Source: Cellulomonas sp. PhB150 (GTDB lineage: Bacteria; Actinomycetota; Actinomycetes; Actinomycetales; Cellulomonadaceae). From it: DNA of 64,000 bases. The stretch lies in NCBI RefSeq assembly GCF_003755175.1, contig NZ_RKHX01000004.1:1-64000 (forward strand), given 5' to 3'. The first letter of the stretch is position 1, and each line of letters begins with the position of its first letter. Below the pieces are notes generated by a model. The model was not told the origin of the DNA. It saw nothing but the letters and a program-made list of their open reading frames with translations, and made no database searches. A program made the translations under genes and the position numbers. This document shows, piece after piece, positions 22,526 to 34,869 of the stretch.

Positions 22526-25500
22526 TCAGCCGATGGTGCAGGTGGCGCCGTTGAGCGTGAACGCGGTGGGCTTCGGGTTCTGGCCCGTGTGGGAGCCGTT
22601 GAAGCCGATGTCCGTGCTCTGTCCCGGTGCCAGGCTCGAGTTCCAGGAGAGCCCGGTGCCGGTGACGGCCGCGCCGGTCTGGGTCCAGCTGGCGCTCCAG
22701 CCCTGCGTCACCTTCTGGCCCGCGGCGAAGCTGAAGCCGAGGGACCAGTTGTTGATCGCGGTGGTGCCGGTGTTGGTCACCTTGACCGAGGCGGTGAAGC
22801 CCACGTTCCAGTCGTTGGTCGTGTAGGTGACCTTGCACGAGCTGTTCGAGGACGCCGTCTTGGTGGTGACCGCGAGGGCCGACGACGCCGCGGACACGTT
22901 GCCCGCCCCGTCACGCGCCCGGACCGTGTACGAGTACGCCGTGCCGGCCGTCAGACCGGAGTCCGTGTAGGACGCCGAGACCGACGAGCCCACCTTGGTG
23001 GTGCCGCGGTAGATGTCGTACCCGGCCATGCCGGAGCCGCCGGTGTCGGACGACGAGGTCCACGTCAGGGCGACGCTCGTCTCCGTGACCGTGCCGGCCG
23101 TGAGCCCCGAGGGGACGGTCGGCGCGGTGGTGTCCGCAGCCGGAGCCTTGGTGGTCACCGCGAGGGCCGACGACGCGGCCGACACGTTGCCCGCCACGTC
23201 CTTGGCCCGGACCGTGTACGAGTACGCGGTCGAGGCGGTCAGGCCGGTGTCGGTGTAGGACGCAGTGGTCGACGAGCCGACCTTGGTGGTCCCGCGGTAG
23301 ACGTCGTACCCGGCCACGCCCGAACCACCGGCGTTGTCGGTCGACGCGGCCCAGGTCAGGGCCACGCTGGTGTCCGTGACCGTGCCCGCGGCGAGGCCCG
23401 TGGGGACGCTCGGTGCGGTGGTGTCGGAGGTCGACACCGGCTTCGTCGTCGCCGTGACGGCGGCCGACGAGGCGGACACGTTCCCGGCGACGTCACGAGC
23501 CCGGACCGTGTACGAGTACGCGGTCGACGCCGTGAGGCCGGTCTCCGTGAACGACGTGGTGGTCGAGCTGCCGACCTTCGTCGTGCCGCGGTAGACGTCG
23601 TACCCGGCCACGCCCGAACCACCGGCGTTGTCGGTCGACGCGGCCCACGAGATCGTCGCGGACGTCGCCGTCGTGGTGCCTGCCGTCAGACCCGTCGGCA
23701 CCGAGGGCGCCGTCGTGTCGGTCGGGGTGGTCGTGCCCGGGAACAGGCGGTCGTAGTCCGCCATGGCGCCGGCGATGGCCGTCTGGGCCCAGAACCGGTG
23801 GAAGGTGAACGTCGGCGCCGGGCCGCCGTCCAGGTAGCTCTGGACCTTGGACCACTGCGGGTCCTGCTTGTACCAGGAGCGGATGTCCAGGAAGGAGACG
23901 CCGGGCTTGATGACGTCGCCGTTGGGCATGGTGCCGGAGAAGGTCGACGGGATGTACACCCCGTTGCCACCGGCCGTGTAGCCGTCGTCGAACCGCGCGA
24001 AGTCCGTGCGCGTCTCCGGCGCCGAGACGCCCAGCGGGTCCTGGTTCGAGGCCCAGATGGCGTCGAGCAGCGACTTCACCTTGGCCTGGACGGCGGTGTC
24101 GCCGGCCTTGGCCGCGTAGAAGAGCAGCGTGCGGGACAGGTCACCGGCGACGCCGACGTCCTGGCCGGTGCTCTTGATCCCGACCTTGAGGCCGGAGTTC
24201 GAGCCCGGGTTGGCCTTGTTCCAGGTGTCCGGCTTGCCGGTCCAGGTGAGCTCCGAGGGGATGGACCACGTGGTGCCCGAGACCTTGATGTTGGCCGCGG
24301 CCCACGGGACCCACTTGTCGAGGATCGCCTTGGCCCGGGCGTCGCCCGAGGCGTAGTAGAGCTCCGCGACGCGCTGCATGCCCCACGCCTGCATGCCGAA
24401 CCACTGGTTCGACGGGGGGTCGTTGTAGACGGGCGCCTCGGTGTAGCCCATGCCGTAGAAGGTCGGCGTGCCGGCCGGGGGCGTCGCGTACGCGCCGTCC
24501 CAGCTGTTCGTCGCGCCACCGGCGATGCCGCCCTCGGGCGCCTGCAGCCACTGGTAGAACTCGAGCTGGCGCGTCAGCGAGCCGGCCCAGTCGGACTTGG
24601 CGGTCGGCGACTTCGGCGTCAGGGCCGGGTCGGTCGACAGCACCCAGGCCGCGAGCGGGTTCTGGTAGCCGAAGTGCGCGTGCGACGAGCCGATGCGCCA
24701 GGCCCAGCCGGCCGACGAGTCGAGCGCGCCGCCCCAGGCGTAGTACCAGGAGAGCAGGCCGTGCTCGCTGTCCTTGCCGGTGCCCGCGGGGCACGACGGC
24801 GAGGTGCAGCCGACGGTCTTGAAGTACTTGTCGAACAGCGCGTAGCGCAGGTAGTCGCCCATCTTGGCGGCCTTCGCCACCGTGCCGGCGATCTCCGCCT
24901 GCTTGCCCTGCTCCGTGGCCCACTTGTTGGCCCAGTAGACGGCCTCGACCGAACGCGCGTCGGCGTCGGGGGCGTTGGTGTACTTCCACTGCTTGGCGTA
25001 GCTCGAGTCCTGCGTGAACAGGTCGAGGTAGCCGTTCTTGCCGCCGTACTTGAACTCCTCGCACGACGGCTGCGGGACGGTCTCCCAGACCGACTCCTGC
25101 GGGCCGCGCTGGAAGGTGTTGATGTAGGACGTGCCGGTCGCGGTCGGGCCGAGCTCGCAGCCCGCCCCGGGGGTCGCGCCGAACCCGTACTTGTTGTCGA
25201 CGTCGGCGAGCCAGTGCATGCCGTAGATGTCAGACGTGCCGTACGTCGTCTTCAGCTCGGTCGCGATCGGGTCGACGCCCGACTTCACGCCGCTGTTGAG
25301 CGCGGAGGGGTACTTGTCGGGGGTGTTGTACTCCGACGCGTACGTCGCGGGGCTGTTCGGGTTGTAGAACGAGTTCGTCGGCTGGTCCGCGCTCGTCGGG
25401 ATCATGTACTTCTCGAGCGTGTCCCACGCGTGGTTCAGCGGGGCCCAGTCCTGCGTGACCTGGCCGTAGAGCGCCTCGAGCCACAGCCAGTACGAGTAGG

Positions 25501-25834
25501 CCTCGGACGTGGTCTCGTGGCCGTAGTCGGGCGCCTCGACGATGAGGGTCTCGACGGAGTGGTACGGGATGCCCTGCGCGCTGAAGTAGCCGTTGGCGGG
25601 GTCCTTGATCTTGTCGTACATCGTCAGGAAGCGCTGCGTGTACTCCCCGTCGGCCGCCGCGGTGACGGCCAGAGGGGCGGAGCCCGGCAGCTGGATGGTG
25701 ACGGCCGGGCCCGCGACTGCGGGTGCGGGTGCGGCCATCGCGGGTTGGATCAGGCAGGCCGCCATGAGTGACGACGCGCTCAGGGTGGCCGTAGCCACCC
25801 AGGCGAACCGCCGGCGGGTCGATGAGGACATCAT
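22526..25834 (-). CDS. cbhB: Secreted GH48 cellobiohydrolase with 3 FnIII modules and CBM2
   Basis: 1102 residues. A signal peptide (about 1-35, basic start, ending AMAA) is followed by a GH48 catalytic domain (about 45-695) with [16 protein letters not shown], which holds the likely acid Glu, and [12 protein letters not shown]. Then come three fibronectin-III modules (about 705-995), each starting DTTAP(S/T)VP, and a CBM2 cellulose-binding domain (about 998-1102) closed by a Cys pair. The order matches C. fimi CbhB, a processive exo-cellulase. AAAGG precedes ATG 25834; a CelR-like site lies upstream. Confidence 0.94.
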   Translation of the reverse strand: MMSSSTRRRFAWVATATLSASSLMAACLIQPAMAAPAPAVAGPAVTIQLPGSAPLAVTAAADGEYTQRFLTMYDKIKDPANGYFSAQGIPYHSVETLIVEAPDYGHETTSEAYSYWLWLEALYGQVTQDWAPLNHAWDTLEKYMIPTSADQPTNSFYNPNSPATYASEYNTPDKYPSALNSGVKSGVDPIATELKTTYGTSDIYGMHWLADVDNKYGFGATPGAGCELGPTATGTSYINTFQRGPQESVWETVPQPSCEEFKYGGKNGYLDLFTQDSSYAKQWKYTNAPDADARSVEAVYWANKWATEQGKQAEIAGTVAKAAKMGDYLRYALFDKYFKTVGCTSPSCPAGTGKDSEHGLLSWYYAWGGALDSSAGWAWRIGSSHAHFGYQNPLAAWVLSTDPALTPKSPTAKSDWAGSLTRQLEFYQWLQAPEGGIAGGATNSWDGAYATPPAGTPTFYGMGYTEAPVYNDPPSNQWFGMQAWGMQRVAELYYASGDARAKAILDKWVPWAAANIKVSGTTWSIPSELTWTGKPDTWNKANPGSNSGLKVGIKSTGQDVGVAGDLSRTLLFYAAKAGDTAVQAKVKSLLDAIWASNQDPLGVSAPETRTDFARFDDGYTAGGNGVYIPSTFSGTMPNGDVIKPGVSFLDIRSWYKQDPQWSKVQSYLDGGPAPTFTFHRFWAQTAIAGAMADYDRLFPGTTTPTDTTAPSVPTGLTAGTTTATSATISWAASTDNAGGSGVAGYDVYRGTTKVGSSTTTSFTETGLTASTAYSYTVRARDVAGNVSASSAAVTATTKPVSTSDTTAPSVPTGLAAGTVTDTSVALTWAASTDNAGGSGVAGYDVYRGTTKVGSSTTASYTDTGLTASTAYSYTVRAKDVAGNVSAASSALAVTTKAPAADTTAPTVPSGLTAGTVTETSVALTWTSSSDTGGSGMAGYDIYRGTTKVGSSVSASYTDSGLTAGTAYSYTVRARDGAGNVSAASSALAVTTKTASSNSSCKVTYTTNDWNVGFTASVKVTNTGTTAINNWSLGFSFAAGQKVTQGWSASWTQTGAAVTGTGLSWNSSLAPGQSTDIGFNGSHTGQNPKPTAFTLNGATCTIG
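22861..23718 (-). repeat. Three near-identical fibronectin-III coding repeats
   Basis: Three consecutive modules of about 290 bases inside the cellulase gene (roughly 23718-23440, 23427-23150 and 23137-22861). Long stretches such as the codons for [18 protein letters not shown] are almost unchanged between modules 1 and 2. Module 3 has drifted ([10 protein letters not shown]). This suggests recent duplication or gene conversion. Confidence 0.85.
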
Positions 25835-26046
25835 TCGTACCTTTCTGGCTGACGGGTCCTGCCCGCGACGTCGTGGGCACGACCCGGCGCCCCGCACGCA
25901 GGCGCGCGAGGGCGAATACGGGGAACGAAGGACTGGTCGAGCCTGGCGGGGGCCCGCTCCGGTGCGGGACTCCGGGCAGGTGTCGGCCGGGTGGGATCAC
26001 CTTCCGGCCGTGCACAGGTGGCGTCCAGGGTCCTAAACGATTCGCG

Positions 26047-26060
26047 TGGGAGCGCGACCA
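26047..26060. promoter_or_regulatory. CelR/CebR-like operator upstream of the cellulase
   Basis: TGGGAGCGCGACCA matches 12 of 14 bases of TGGGAGCGCTCCCA, the LacI-family operator I know for cellulase control in Thermobifida (CelR) and Streptomyces (CebR). It lies 213 bases upstream of the GH48 start in the 257-base gap to the TetR gene. The imperfect right half and the distance make it a candidate only. Confidence 0.5.
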
Positions 26061-26091
26061 CGGTTGTGTCAGCAGGAGCGCGGCGGTGCGC

Positions 26092-26655
26092 TCACACCCC
26101 GAGGGGCGCGAGGATCTCCAGCGCGACCGTACGTCCGGCTGCCGCGCCGGCGCCGGGTCCGCCGGGGACCGGGAGGATCGCGTTCCCCAGGGCGCCGATC
26201 ACGAGCGCGCCGAACGCCAGCGTCCCGCGGACGCTCGCCTCGGCGTCGGGATCCTCCCCGACGAGGGCCTGGACGAGGCTCTTGACCGCGTCGACGTGCG
26301 TCTCCCCGAACTCCTCGCGGTCGGCCAGGGTCGGGTTGGCCTGCCCGAACCGCAGGGCTAGCCCGCCGTCGGAGGCCATGAGCGCGGTCATCCGATCGAC
26401 GAACTCCTCGTTGCGCTCGCGGCTGGGCGGCGTGGCGCGGAGCCAGGTGACGATCTCGGCGACCGCGTCCCGGTACTCGGCGAGCGCGCTCGCGACCAGC
26501 TCGTCCTTGGTGCGGAAGTGGTAGTACAGCGCAGCCTTCGTCACGCCGACCGCCTCGGCGATCTCGCGCAGGGATGTCTTGTCGTACCCCTGCTCGACGA
26601 AGAGGCGCATGGCCGTGCCGAGGATCTGGTCCCGTGTCCCGCCGCCGCGTGGCAT
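26092..26655 (-). CDS. TetR-family repressor of the adjacent MFS pump
   Basis: 187 residues. The N-terminal helix-turn-helix is visible: DQILGTAMRLFVEQGYDKTS then LREIAEAVGVTKAALYYHF. GGGAGG 6 bases before ATG 26655 sets the start over an upstream in-frame ATG (26733). The C-terminal ligand domain is variable, so the inducer is unknown. It is divergent from the MFS gene with a long inverted repeat between them, the usual layout of a drug-responsive repressor. Confidence 0.9.
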   Translation of the reverse strand: MPRGGGTRDQILGTAMRLFVEQGYDKTSLREIAEAVGVTKAALYYHFRTKDELVASALAEYRDAVAEIVTWLRATPPSRERNEEFVDRMTALMASDGGLALRFGQANPTLADREEFGETHVDAVKSLVQALVGEDPDAEASVRGTLAFGALVIGALGNAILPVPGGPGAGAAAGRTVALEILAPLGV

Positions 26656-26683
26656 GCGCGCCTCCCTCGTCTCCCTCGACACG

Positions 26684-26752
26684 TTACTTGACGACCGGCT
26701 AGCAACGGTGCTTACCTGTCGCACGGCAAGCAACTAGCCGGTCGACAAGTAA
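26684..26752. promoter_or_regulatory. Paired inverted operator for TetR/MFS
   Basis: TTACTTGACGACCGGCTAG (26684-26702) is repeated as the inverted copy CTAGCCGGTCGACAAGTAA (26734-26752) with one mismatch, 31 bases between. One arm lies near each gene, so a single repressor could bind both and shut both promoters. The right arm ends 12 bases before the MFS start. Confidence 0.8.
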
Positions 26753-26764
26753 GCGAGGATTTCC

Positions 26765-28249
26765 ATGGCCACCGTGTCCCCCGTCCGCACCGCGCCGCCA
26801 CGGCTCGGCCTCATCATGGCGAGCCTCATGCTCGCGCTCGTCCCGCTGCAGCTCGACGGCCTCGTCGCCGCCACGGCGCTGCCCGACATCGCCGGCTCGC
26901 TGGGCGGCTTCGACCGCATCGCCTGGGTGACGACCGCCTACCTGCTCACGATGGCGATCGGGACGATCACGAGCGGCCGGCTCGGCGACATGTTCGGGCG
27001 GCGCCCGCTGCTGGTCGCCGCGCTCGGGGTCTTCTTCGCCGGTTCGCTGTGCGCAGCGCTCGCCGGGTCGATGGGCGCGTTGGTCGCCGCCCGTGGCGTC
27101 CAGGGGCTCGGTGCGGGGATGACGTTCACGACCCTCATGGCCGTGATCGCCGACGTCGTCCCGCCCGACCGGCGCGCCCGCTACCAGAGCCTCGTCGGCG
27201 CGGTCGCCCCGTTCTCGATGATCCTGGGACCGTGGGTCGGCGGCGTCATCACCGAGCACCTCGGTTGGCGGTGGATCTTCTGGCTGAACCTGCCCCTGAT
27301 CGCGGTCTCGGTGATCGGCGTGCTCCTGTGGCTGCGCCTGCCGACGCGGCCGAGCGGCGGACGGGTCGACGTCGCCGGTCTGTGCGCGATCACCGTCGCC
27401 AGCACCGGGATCGTGCTCGCCGTGACGTGGGGCGGGCACGAGTACGCGTGGCTGTCCGCGCACGTCCTGGGCGCCGCGCTCGTCGCGCTGGCGGGCGTCG
27501 CGGTACTGCTCGTCGTCGAGCGCCGCGCCGCGCAGCCCGTCCTCCCGCTCGACCTGTTCCGCAACCGGGCGGTCGTCGCCAGCTTCGCGGTGCTGTTCCT
27601 CGCGATGGGCGCGGTGATGATGGCCGCGCTGAACTTCGTGCCGCTCTTCCTGCAGGTGGTGCAGGGCCGCTCGGCGAGCAGCAGCGGGCTCCTGCTGCTG
27701 CCGATGCTGCTCCCCGCGATCGGCGTCGCGCTGGCCACCGGCGCGTGGACCAGCTCCGGCGCGAGGTTCCGGCCGGTGATGCTCGCCGGCACCGGCCTGC
27801 TGACCGTCGCGTGCGCGTTCATGGCGACCGTCGGCACCGGCTCGTCCGGCTGGCTCACCGCGGCGTGCATGGTCGCCGTCGGCGCCGGCATCGGCCTGCT
27901 GTTCCAGACCCCGATCGTGCTCGTGCAGAACAGCGCGCCGGCGGCCGAGGTCGGTGCGGCCACGGGCGCCGGGACGTTCATGCGGACGATCGGTGGTGCG
28001 ATCGGCGTCGGTGCGCTGGGCGCGCTGTTCGCCTCGACGTTCGCCTCGTCGCTCGACGGCACCGCGCTGCCCGGCGGCGCCGACGCCTCGAGCCTGACCC
28101 CCGACGCCCTCGCCGGGCTCTCGGCCGCGGCGCACACCGCCGTCGTCGGCGCGGTCACCGACGGGACGACCGCCCTGTTCTGGGGAGCCGCGCTCGCAGC
28201 CGCGCTCGCCCTGGTCGCAGCGTTCGCCGTGCCGCGTCAGCCGGCCTGA
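26765..28249 (+). CDS. MFS multidrug transporter, DHA2 (EmrB/QacA) type
   Basis: 494 residues with about 14 membrane helices. Motif GRLGDMFGRRPLL (loop 2-3, about residues 76-88) and the motif-C-like AVAPFSMILGPWVGG are present. It probably exports hydrophobic drugs or toxins in exchange for protons. GAGG 7 bases before ATG. Expression is likely controlled by the divergent TetR through the operator at 26684-26752. The substrate is unknown. Confidence 0.9.
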   Translation: MATVSPVRTAPPRLGLIMASLMLALVPLQLDGLVAATALPDIAGSLGGFDRIAWVTTAYLLTMAIGTITSGRLGDMFGRRPLLVAALGVFFAGSLCAALAGSMGALVAARGVQGLGAGMTFTTLMAVIADVVPPDRRARYQSLVGAVAPFSMILGPWVGGVITEHLGWRWIFWLNLPLIAVSVIGVLLWLRLPTRPSGGRVDVAGLCAITVASTGIVLAVTWGGHEYAWLSAHVLGAALVALAGVAVLLVVERRAAQPVLPLDLFRNRAVVASFAVLFLAMGAVMMAALNFVPLFLQVVQGRSASSSGLLLLPMLLPAIGVALATGAWTSSGARFRPVMLAGTGLLTVACAFMATVGTGSSGWLTAACMVAVGAGIGLLFQTPIVLVQNSAPAAEVGAATGAGTFMRTIGGAIGVGALGALFASTFASSLDGTALPGGADASSLTPDALAGLSAAAHTAVVGAVTDGTTALFWGAALAAALALVAAFAVPRQPA

Positions 28250-28254
28250 GCGCG

Positions 28255-28290
28255 ACGAGAGCCCGGGTCCTCGCGGGCCCGGGCTCTCGT
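28255..28290. terminator. Bidirectional terminator between MFS and asd
   Basis: ACGAGAGCCCGGG (28255-28267) pairs perfectly with CCCGGGCTCTCGT (28278-28290), 13 bp with a 10-base loop, between convergent genes and 6 bases after the MFS stop. Confidence 0.85.
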
Positions 28291-28299
28291 GCGCTGCGG

Positions 28300-30918
<2,619 letters not shown>

Positions 30919-30931
30919 CTACGTTCGGGCC

Positions 30932-31897
30932 ATGTCGACCGATGTCGCGGACTCCGCCGTCACGCCGCCCGCTGCCGGGCCGCCGCCAGGGATCGTCGTG
31001 CGCGGGGTGTCCCGCTCGTTCGGGGCGGTGCGCGCGCTGGACGGGATCGACCTCGAGGCGCGCGCCGGTCGGGTCACGGCGCTCGTCGGGCCCAACGGCT
31101 CGGGCAAGACCACGCTGCTGCTCGTGCTCGCGGGGCTGCTCGTCCCCGACTCGGGCACGGTGCGGATCGCGGGGCACGACCCCGTCAGCGACGGTCCCGC
31201 CGCGCGGGCACGGACGGGCTGGATGCCCGACGCGTTCGGCACCTGGGACACGCTGACCGCCCGGCAGGTGCTGCTGACGTTCGCGGCCGCCTACCGGATC
31301 CCGTCGGCGACGGCACGGCTGCGGGTCGACGAGCTGCTCGCCACGGTCCACCTGAGCGAGTACGCCGACCGGCCGGCGAGCGTGCTGTCGCGGGGGCAGA
31401 AGCAGCGCCTCGGCCTGGCCCGCGCGCTGGTGCACTCCCCCGACGTGCTGCTCCTCGACGAGCCGGCAAGCGGGCTGGACCCGCGCTCGCGCGTCGACCT
31501 GCGCGTCCTGCTGCGGCGGCTGGCCGACGAGGGCCGCACGGTGCTCGTCTCGAGCCACGTCCTGTCCGAGCTCGAGGAGATGGCCGACGACGCGGTGTTC
31601 ATCTCGCGCGGTCGCTCGGTGGTCCCCGAGACGATCACGACGCGCAGCACCTGGCATGTGCGGGCGCTCTCGCTCGGGGCGCTGTCCGGCTGGCTGACCT
31701 CTGTCGGCGCGGCGTGGCGGCCCGGCGAGGGAACGCCCGACGGGCCGGGCAGCGTGCTGCTCGAGGTCGCGGGCGACGAGGGCGCCGCGCAGCTGGTGCG
31801 CGACGCGGTCGCCGCCGGTGTCCCGCTGACGTCGCTCGCGCCCGTCGCGGGAGCGCTCGAACAGGCCTACCTGACTCTCGAGGAGGAGCGGCGATGA
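30932..31897 (+). CDS. ABC transporter ATP-binding protein
   Basis: 321 residues. Walker [11 protein letters not shown]-loop region, signature [11 protein letters not shown], Walker [14 protein letters not shown] and the His switch VLVSSHV are all present in order. A C-terminal extension (about 225-321) is typical of export-type (ABC-2) ATPases. ATG 30932 begins before the domain. It overlaps the permease gene by 4 bases, so the two form one export system. The substrate is unknown. Confidence 0.93.
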   Translation: MSTDVADSAVTPPAAGPPPGIVVRGVSRSFGAVRALDGIDLEARAGRVTALVGPNGSGKTTLLLVLAGLLVPDSGTVRIAGHDPVSDGPAARARTGWMPDAFGTWDTLTARQVLLTFAAAYRIPSATARLRVDELLATVHLSEYADRPASVLSRGQKQRLGLARALVHSPDVLLLDEPASGLDPRSRVDLRVLLRRLADEGRTVLVSSHVLSELEEMADDAVFISRGRSVVPETITTRSTWHVRALSLGALSGWLTSVGAAWRPGEGTPDGPGSVLLEVAGDEGAAQLVRDAVAAGVPLTSLAPVAGALEQAYLTLEEERR

Positions 31898-33015
31898 CCG
31901 CCATGTCGCCCGTCACCATCGACGAGCCGAAGGCCCCCGAGCAGCCCCGCGTCTCGCGCAGCGGCACGTGGCACCTGTCCTGGCACGGCATCCGGACCGT
32001 CGCCCAGCTCGAGCTGCGTCAGCGCGTGCGCTCGACGCGGTGGATCGTCGCGCTCGTCGTGTGGTTCGTCGTCGTCGGCGGGCTGACGCTCCTGCTGTCC
32101 GGCGTTCTGAGCGACGCGATGCTCGGCTCCGGCAACTCCGGCCCGCTGATGTTCGGGGCGGTCGTCTTCCTGGTCCTCGGGCTGGGCCTGCTGGTCACAC
32201 CGACGCTCACGTCGACCGCCGTCAACGGCGACCGCAACGCGGGCACGCTCGCGACGCTGCAGGTCACGCTCCTGAGCCCGGCGGAGATCGCGCTCGGCAA
32301 GCTCGCGGCCGCCTGGCTCGCGGCGTGCGCGTTCCTGGTGCTGAGCATCCCGTTCCTCGTCGTCGCCCTGTTCATGGGCGACACCCCGCCCCTCGCCGTG
32401 GTGCGCGTCGTCGTCATCGTCGCGCTGCTGCTCGCCGCCGTCTGCGGGATCGGCCTGGGGTTCTCCGCGCTCGTCTCCCGGACGGCCGGCTCCACGGTGC
32501 TGACGTTCATCACGGTGGCCGCGCTCGTCCTGCTCACCCCCATGCTCTTCGGCCTGACGTTCTCCTCGCTGGACGAGGAGCAGACGGTCCAGGTGTGGGG
32601 CCCCGTGGACGGCTCGACGATCGGCGAGGACATGCAGTGCGAGTTCTCGACCCAGGTGCAGACCGTCGTCCACACCGAGCGGACGTGGTGGCTGCTGGGG
32701 ATCAACCCGTTCGTCGTCGTCGCCGACGGTGCTGGCACGGGACCGATCGTCGACGACGACTACGGCACCAGCGCCGACCCGCTGGGCGCCATCCGCGACG
32801 GGATCCGGGGCCTGCGCTCGCCCGACCGGGTCGACAACCAGTGCTACTACGACCAGGACTCCCTGCCCGCCCGGGCGCAGGCCGGCGACCAGACACCGAT
32901 CTGGCCGTGGGGGCTCGCAGCCAACCTCGCGCTGGGCGCGGCCGGATTCGTCGTCGCCGTCCGGCGGTTGGCCATCCCGTCCCGCAAGCTCGCGCGGGGG
33001 ACCCGGGTGGCCTAG
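31894..33015 (+). CDS. ABC-2 type transporter permease
   Basis: 373 residues. A cytosolic start is followed by a hydrophobic helix (about 51-71), four more helices between about 88 and 225, a large external loop (about 227-335) with two Cys (MQCEFST, NQCYYDQ) that could form a disulfide, and a last helix (about 340-360). The pattern is ABC-2 exporter-like. GAGGAG lies 6 bases before ATG 31894. It works with the overlapping ATPase. Confidence 0.85.
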   Translation: MTAMSPVTIDEPKAPEQPRVSRSGTWHLSWHGIRTVAQLELRQRVRSTRWIVALVVWFVVVGGLTLLLSGVLSDAMLGSGNSGPLMFGAVVFLVLGLGLLVTPTLTSTAVNGDRNAGTLATLQVTLLSPAEIALGKLAAAWLAACAFLVLSIPFLVVALFMGDTPPLAVVRVVVIVALLLAAVCGIGLGFSALVSRTAGSTVLTFITVAALVLLTPMLFGLTFSSLDEEQTVQVWGPVDGSTIGEDMQCEFSTQVQTVVHTERTWWLLGINPFVVVADGAGTGPIVDDDYGTSADPLGAIRDGIRGLRSPDRVDNQCYYDQDSLPARAQAGDQTPIWPWGLAANLALGAAGFVVAVRRLAIPSRKLARGTRVA

Positions 33016-33018
33016 GTC

Positions 33019-33582
33019 CTACGGCTGCAGCGCGTCGTACTCAGCCTCGGTCGCGACGTCGTCGGCCACGTCCAGCCGCAGGTGGGCGAGGATCGACTGC
33101 AGGGTGCGCAGCACGCTGGACGCGCGCTCGCCCCAGTCGGACAGGTAGGAGAACTGCCACCACCACAGCGCCTCGAGCACCCCGCCGGTCTCGTAGTGCC
33201 GCAGTCCCTGAGCCAGCGCGCCGGCGATCCCGACGAGGTTGCCGGACAGGGTCACGGCCTCGACGTCGGCGCCGAGCAGCGGGTCCACGACCTCCGGGTA
33301 CTCGTCGATCCCCTCGAGGGCGTTGGCGAGCGCGGCGCGCAGCGGCTCGAGGTCCGGGTCCGGGCCGACGTCGGGCTCGAAGCGCTCCGCCGGGACGACG
33401 TCCGTCGTCGCGCCGAGCCGCGCGCCCGCAGCGAGCAGGTCGGAGACGGCGAGCAGCAGGAGCGGCAGCGCGGCCTCGGGAGCACCGCCCGCGCCGACCT
33501 CGGTCACAGTCGTCAGGAAGCTGCGCGACTCCTCGGCGACCGCCTGCGCGATGTCGAGGACGTCGGGGTCGGTGCTGGTCAT
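33019..33582 (-). CDS. DUF5063 family protein
   Basis: 187 residues, mostly helical and acidic, starting ATG 33582 (MTSTDPDVLDIAQAVAEE). I recognise the actinobacterial DUF5063 family from the ALWWWQFSYLSDWGERAS region and from its place directly downstream of recR, where it is conserved. No activity is known. Gap of 16 bases to recR. It converges on the ABC permease, whose stop is 3 bases away. Confidence 0.8.
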   Translation of the reverse strand: MTSTDPDVLDIAQAVAEESRSFLTTVTEVGAGGAPEAALPLLLLAVSDLLAAGARLGATTDVVPAERFEPDVGPDPDLEPLRAALANALEGIDEYPEVVDPLLGADVEAVTLSGNLVGIAGALAQGLRHYETGGVLEALWWWQFSYLSDWGERASSVLRTLQSILAHLRLDVADDVATEAEYDALQP

Positions 33583-33598
33583 GCGGGCCTCCCGGTGG

Positions 33599-34198
33599 TC
33601 ACGCGCTGATCCGTCGTCGGCCCTCGAACGCACGGCCCAGGGTCACCTCGTCGGCGTACTCCAGGTCGCCGCCCACGGGCAGGCCCGACGCGAGGCGACT
33701 GACCGTCAGGCCCATCGGCACGAGCAGGCGCGCGAGGTAGGTGGCCGTGGCCTCGCCCTCGACGTTGGGGTCGGTGGCAAGGATGACCTCGGTGACCGTG
33801 CCGTCGGCCAGGCGCGTCATGAGCTGCGCGATGCGCAGGTCGTCCGGGCCGACGCCCGCGATCGGGTTGATGGCGCCGCCGAGCACGTGGTACTTGCCGC
33901 GGAACTCCCGCGTGCGCTCGATGGCGACGACGTCCTTGGACTCCTCGACCACGCAGATCGACGCCGGCGACCGGCGCGGGTCGCGGCAGATCCGGCACTG
34001 GTCCTCTTGCGTGACGTTGCCGCAGATGTCGCAGAACCGGACGCGCGCCTTGACCTCGACGATCGCGTCCGACAGCCGGCGGACGTCGGCCGCGTCCGCC
34101 GACAGGATGTGGAACGCGATGCGCTGGGCGCTCTTGGGACCGACTCCGGGCAACCGCCCGAGCTCGTCGATCAGGTCCTGGACCGCGCCTTCGTACAC
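33599..34198 (-). CDS. recR: Recombination mediator RecR
   Basis: 199 residues. A helix-hairpin-helix ([17 protein letters not shown]), a C4 zinc finger ([17 protein letters not shown]), a TOPRIM domain ([13 protein letters not shown]) and the C-terminal [12 protein letters not shown] are all present. It loads RecA at gaps in the RecF pathway. GTG 34198 ([11 protein letters not shown]) is the normal RecR start; the longer open frame upstream is shadow. Bacteria often keep dnaX and recR together; here a plus-strand lipoprotein gene lies between them. Confidence 0.95.
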   Translation of the reverse strand: MYEGAVQDLIDELGRLPGVGPKSAQRIAFHILSADAADVRRLSDAIVEVKARVRFCDICGNVTQEDQCRICRDPRRSPASICVVEESKDVVAIERTREFRGKYHVLGGAINPIAGVGPDDLRIAQLMTRLADGTVTEVILATDPNVEGEATATYLARLLVPMGLTVSRLASGLPVGGDLEYADEVTLGRAFEGRRRISA

Positions 34199-34333
34199 GA
34201 CCGCCAGCCTACGGGGTGGGACGGACGCGGGAGTCGGACGAGCCCTGCGCGTCCGGCCGCATTCAGGCTGGTCCCAGGAATGCGCGGGATGCTCCCAGTC
34301 TGCGTCCGAGTCGCTGGCTTCGAAGGAGTCCCC

Positions 34334-34849
34334 GTGCGTCGCACATCCACGTTGATCACGGCCGTCGTGCTGGCGACGGCCGTCGGCACCGTGCTCGTCT
34401 CCTGCTCGGGCTCCGATGCCTCGCACTCCCAGGCCGAGGCGCTCGTCCGCTTCGGCGGGCCCGCCGGCTGGGCCGCCGGGTCGACGCAGCAGAGGGCGAC
34501 CGACGACACCTCGGCAGGAACGGTCGACGGCGAGCCCGTGACGTTCACGGTCGGTGACCAGCCGGCCGGTGCGAAGGTGCAGTGGATCGCCGCCCCCTCG
34601 GCAACCGACGGCGACACCCGGTGCAGCCAGCTCGTCGCGTGGTTCGACGCGGCGTCCCAGGCGTGGCCGTCGACGATCGACACGTCGGGGATGCAGGCCG
34701 CGTGCGAGAAGGACCTGACGACGACCGGCAACCCGATCCTCGCTGCCGGTGCGGGCCCCGCGCACGGCGCGTACGGGCGGGTCACCTACGCGGCGTCGGT
34801 CGACGCGGGTCAGCTCGTGGCGACGTTGGAGTTCAACGCGACGGCGTGA
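34334..34849 (+). CDS. Putative secreted lipoprotein
   Basis: 171 residues with a lipoprotein signal peptide: basic start, hydrophobic core ([16 protein letters not shown]) and a lipobox ending VSC at about residue 24. The mature part has two more Cys ([14 protein letters not shown]), possibly a disulfide. GAAGGAG precedes GTG 34334. No named domain recognised. It is inserted on the plus strand between dnaX and recR, which are usually adjacent, so it may be an insertion in this lineage. Confidence 0.7.
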   Translation: MRRTSTLITAVVLATAVGTVLVSCSGSDASHSQAEALVRFGGPAGWAAGSTQQRATDDTSAGTVDGEPVTFTVGDQPAGAKVQWIAAPSATDGDTRCSQLVAWFDAASQAWPSTIDTSGMQAACEKDLTTTGNPILAAGAGPAHGAYGRVTYAASVDAGQLVATLEFNATA

Positions 34850-34869
34850 GGCCGCCGCGCCCGACGCCG

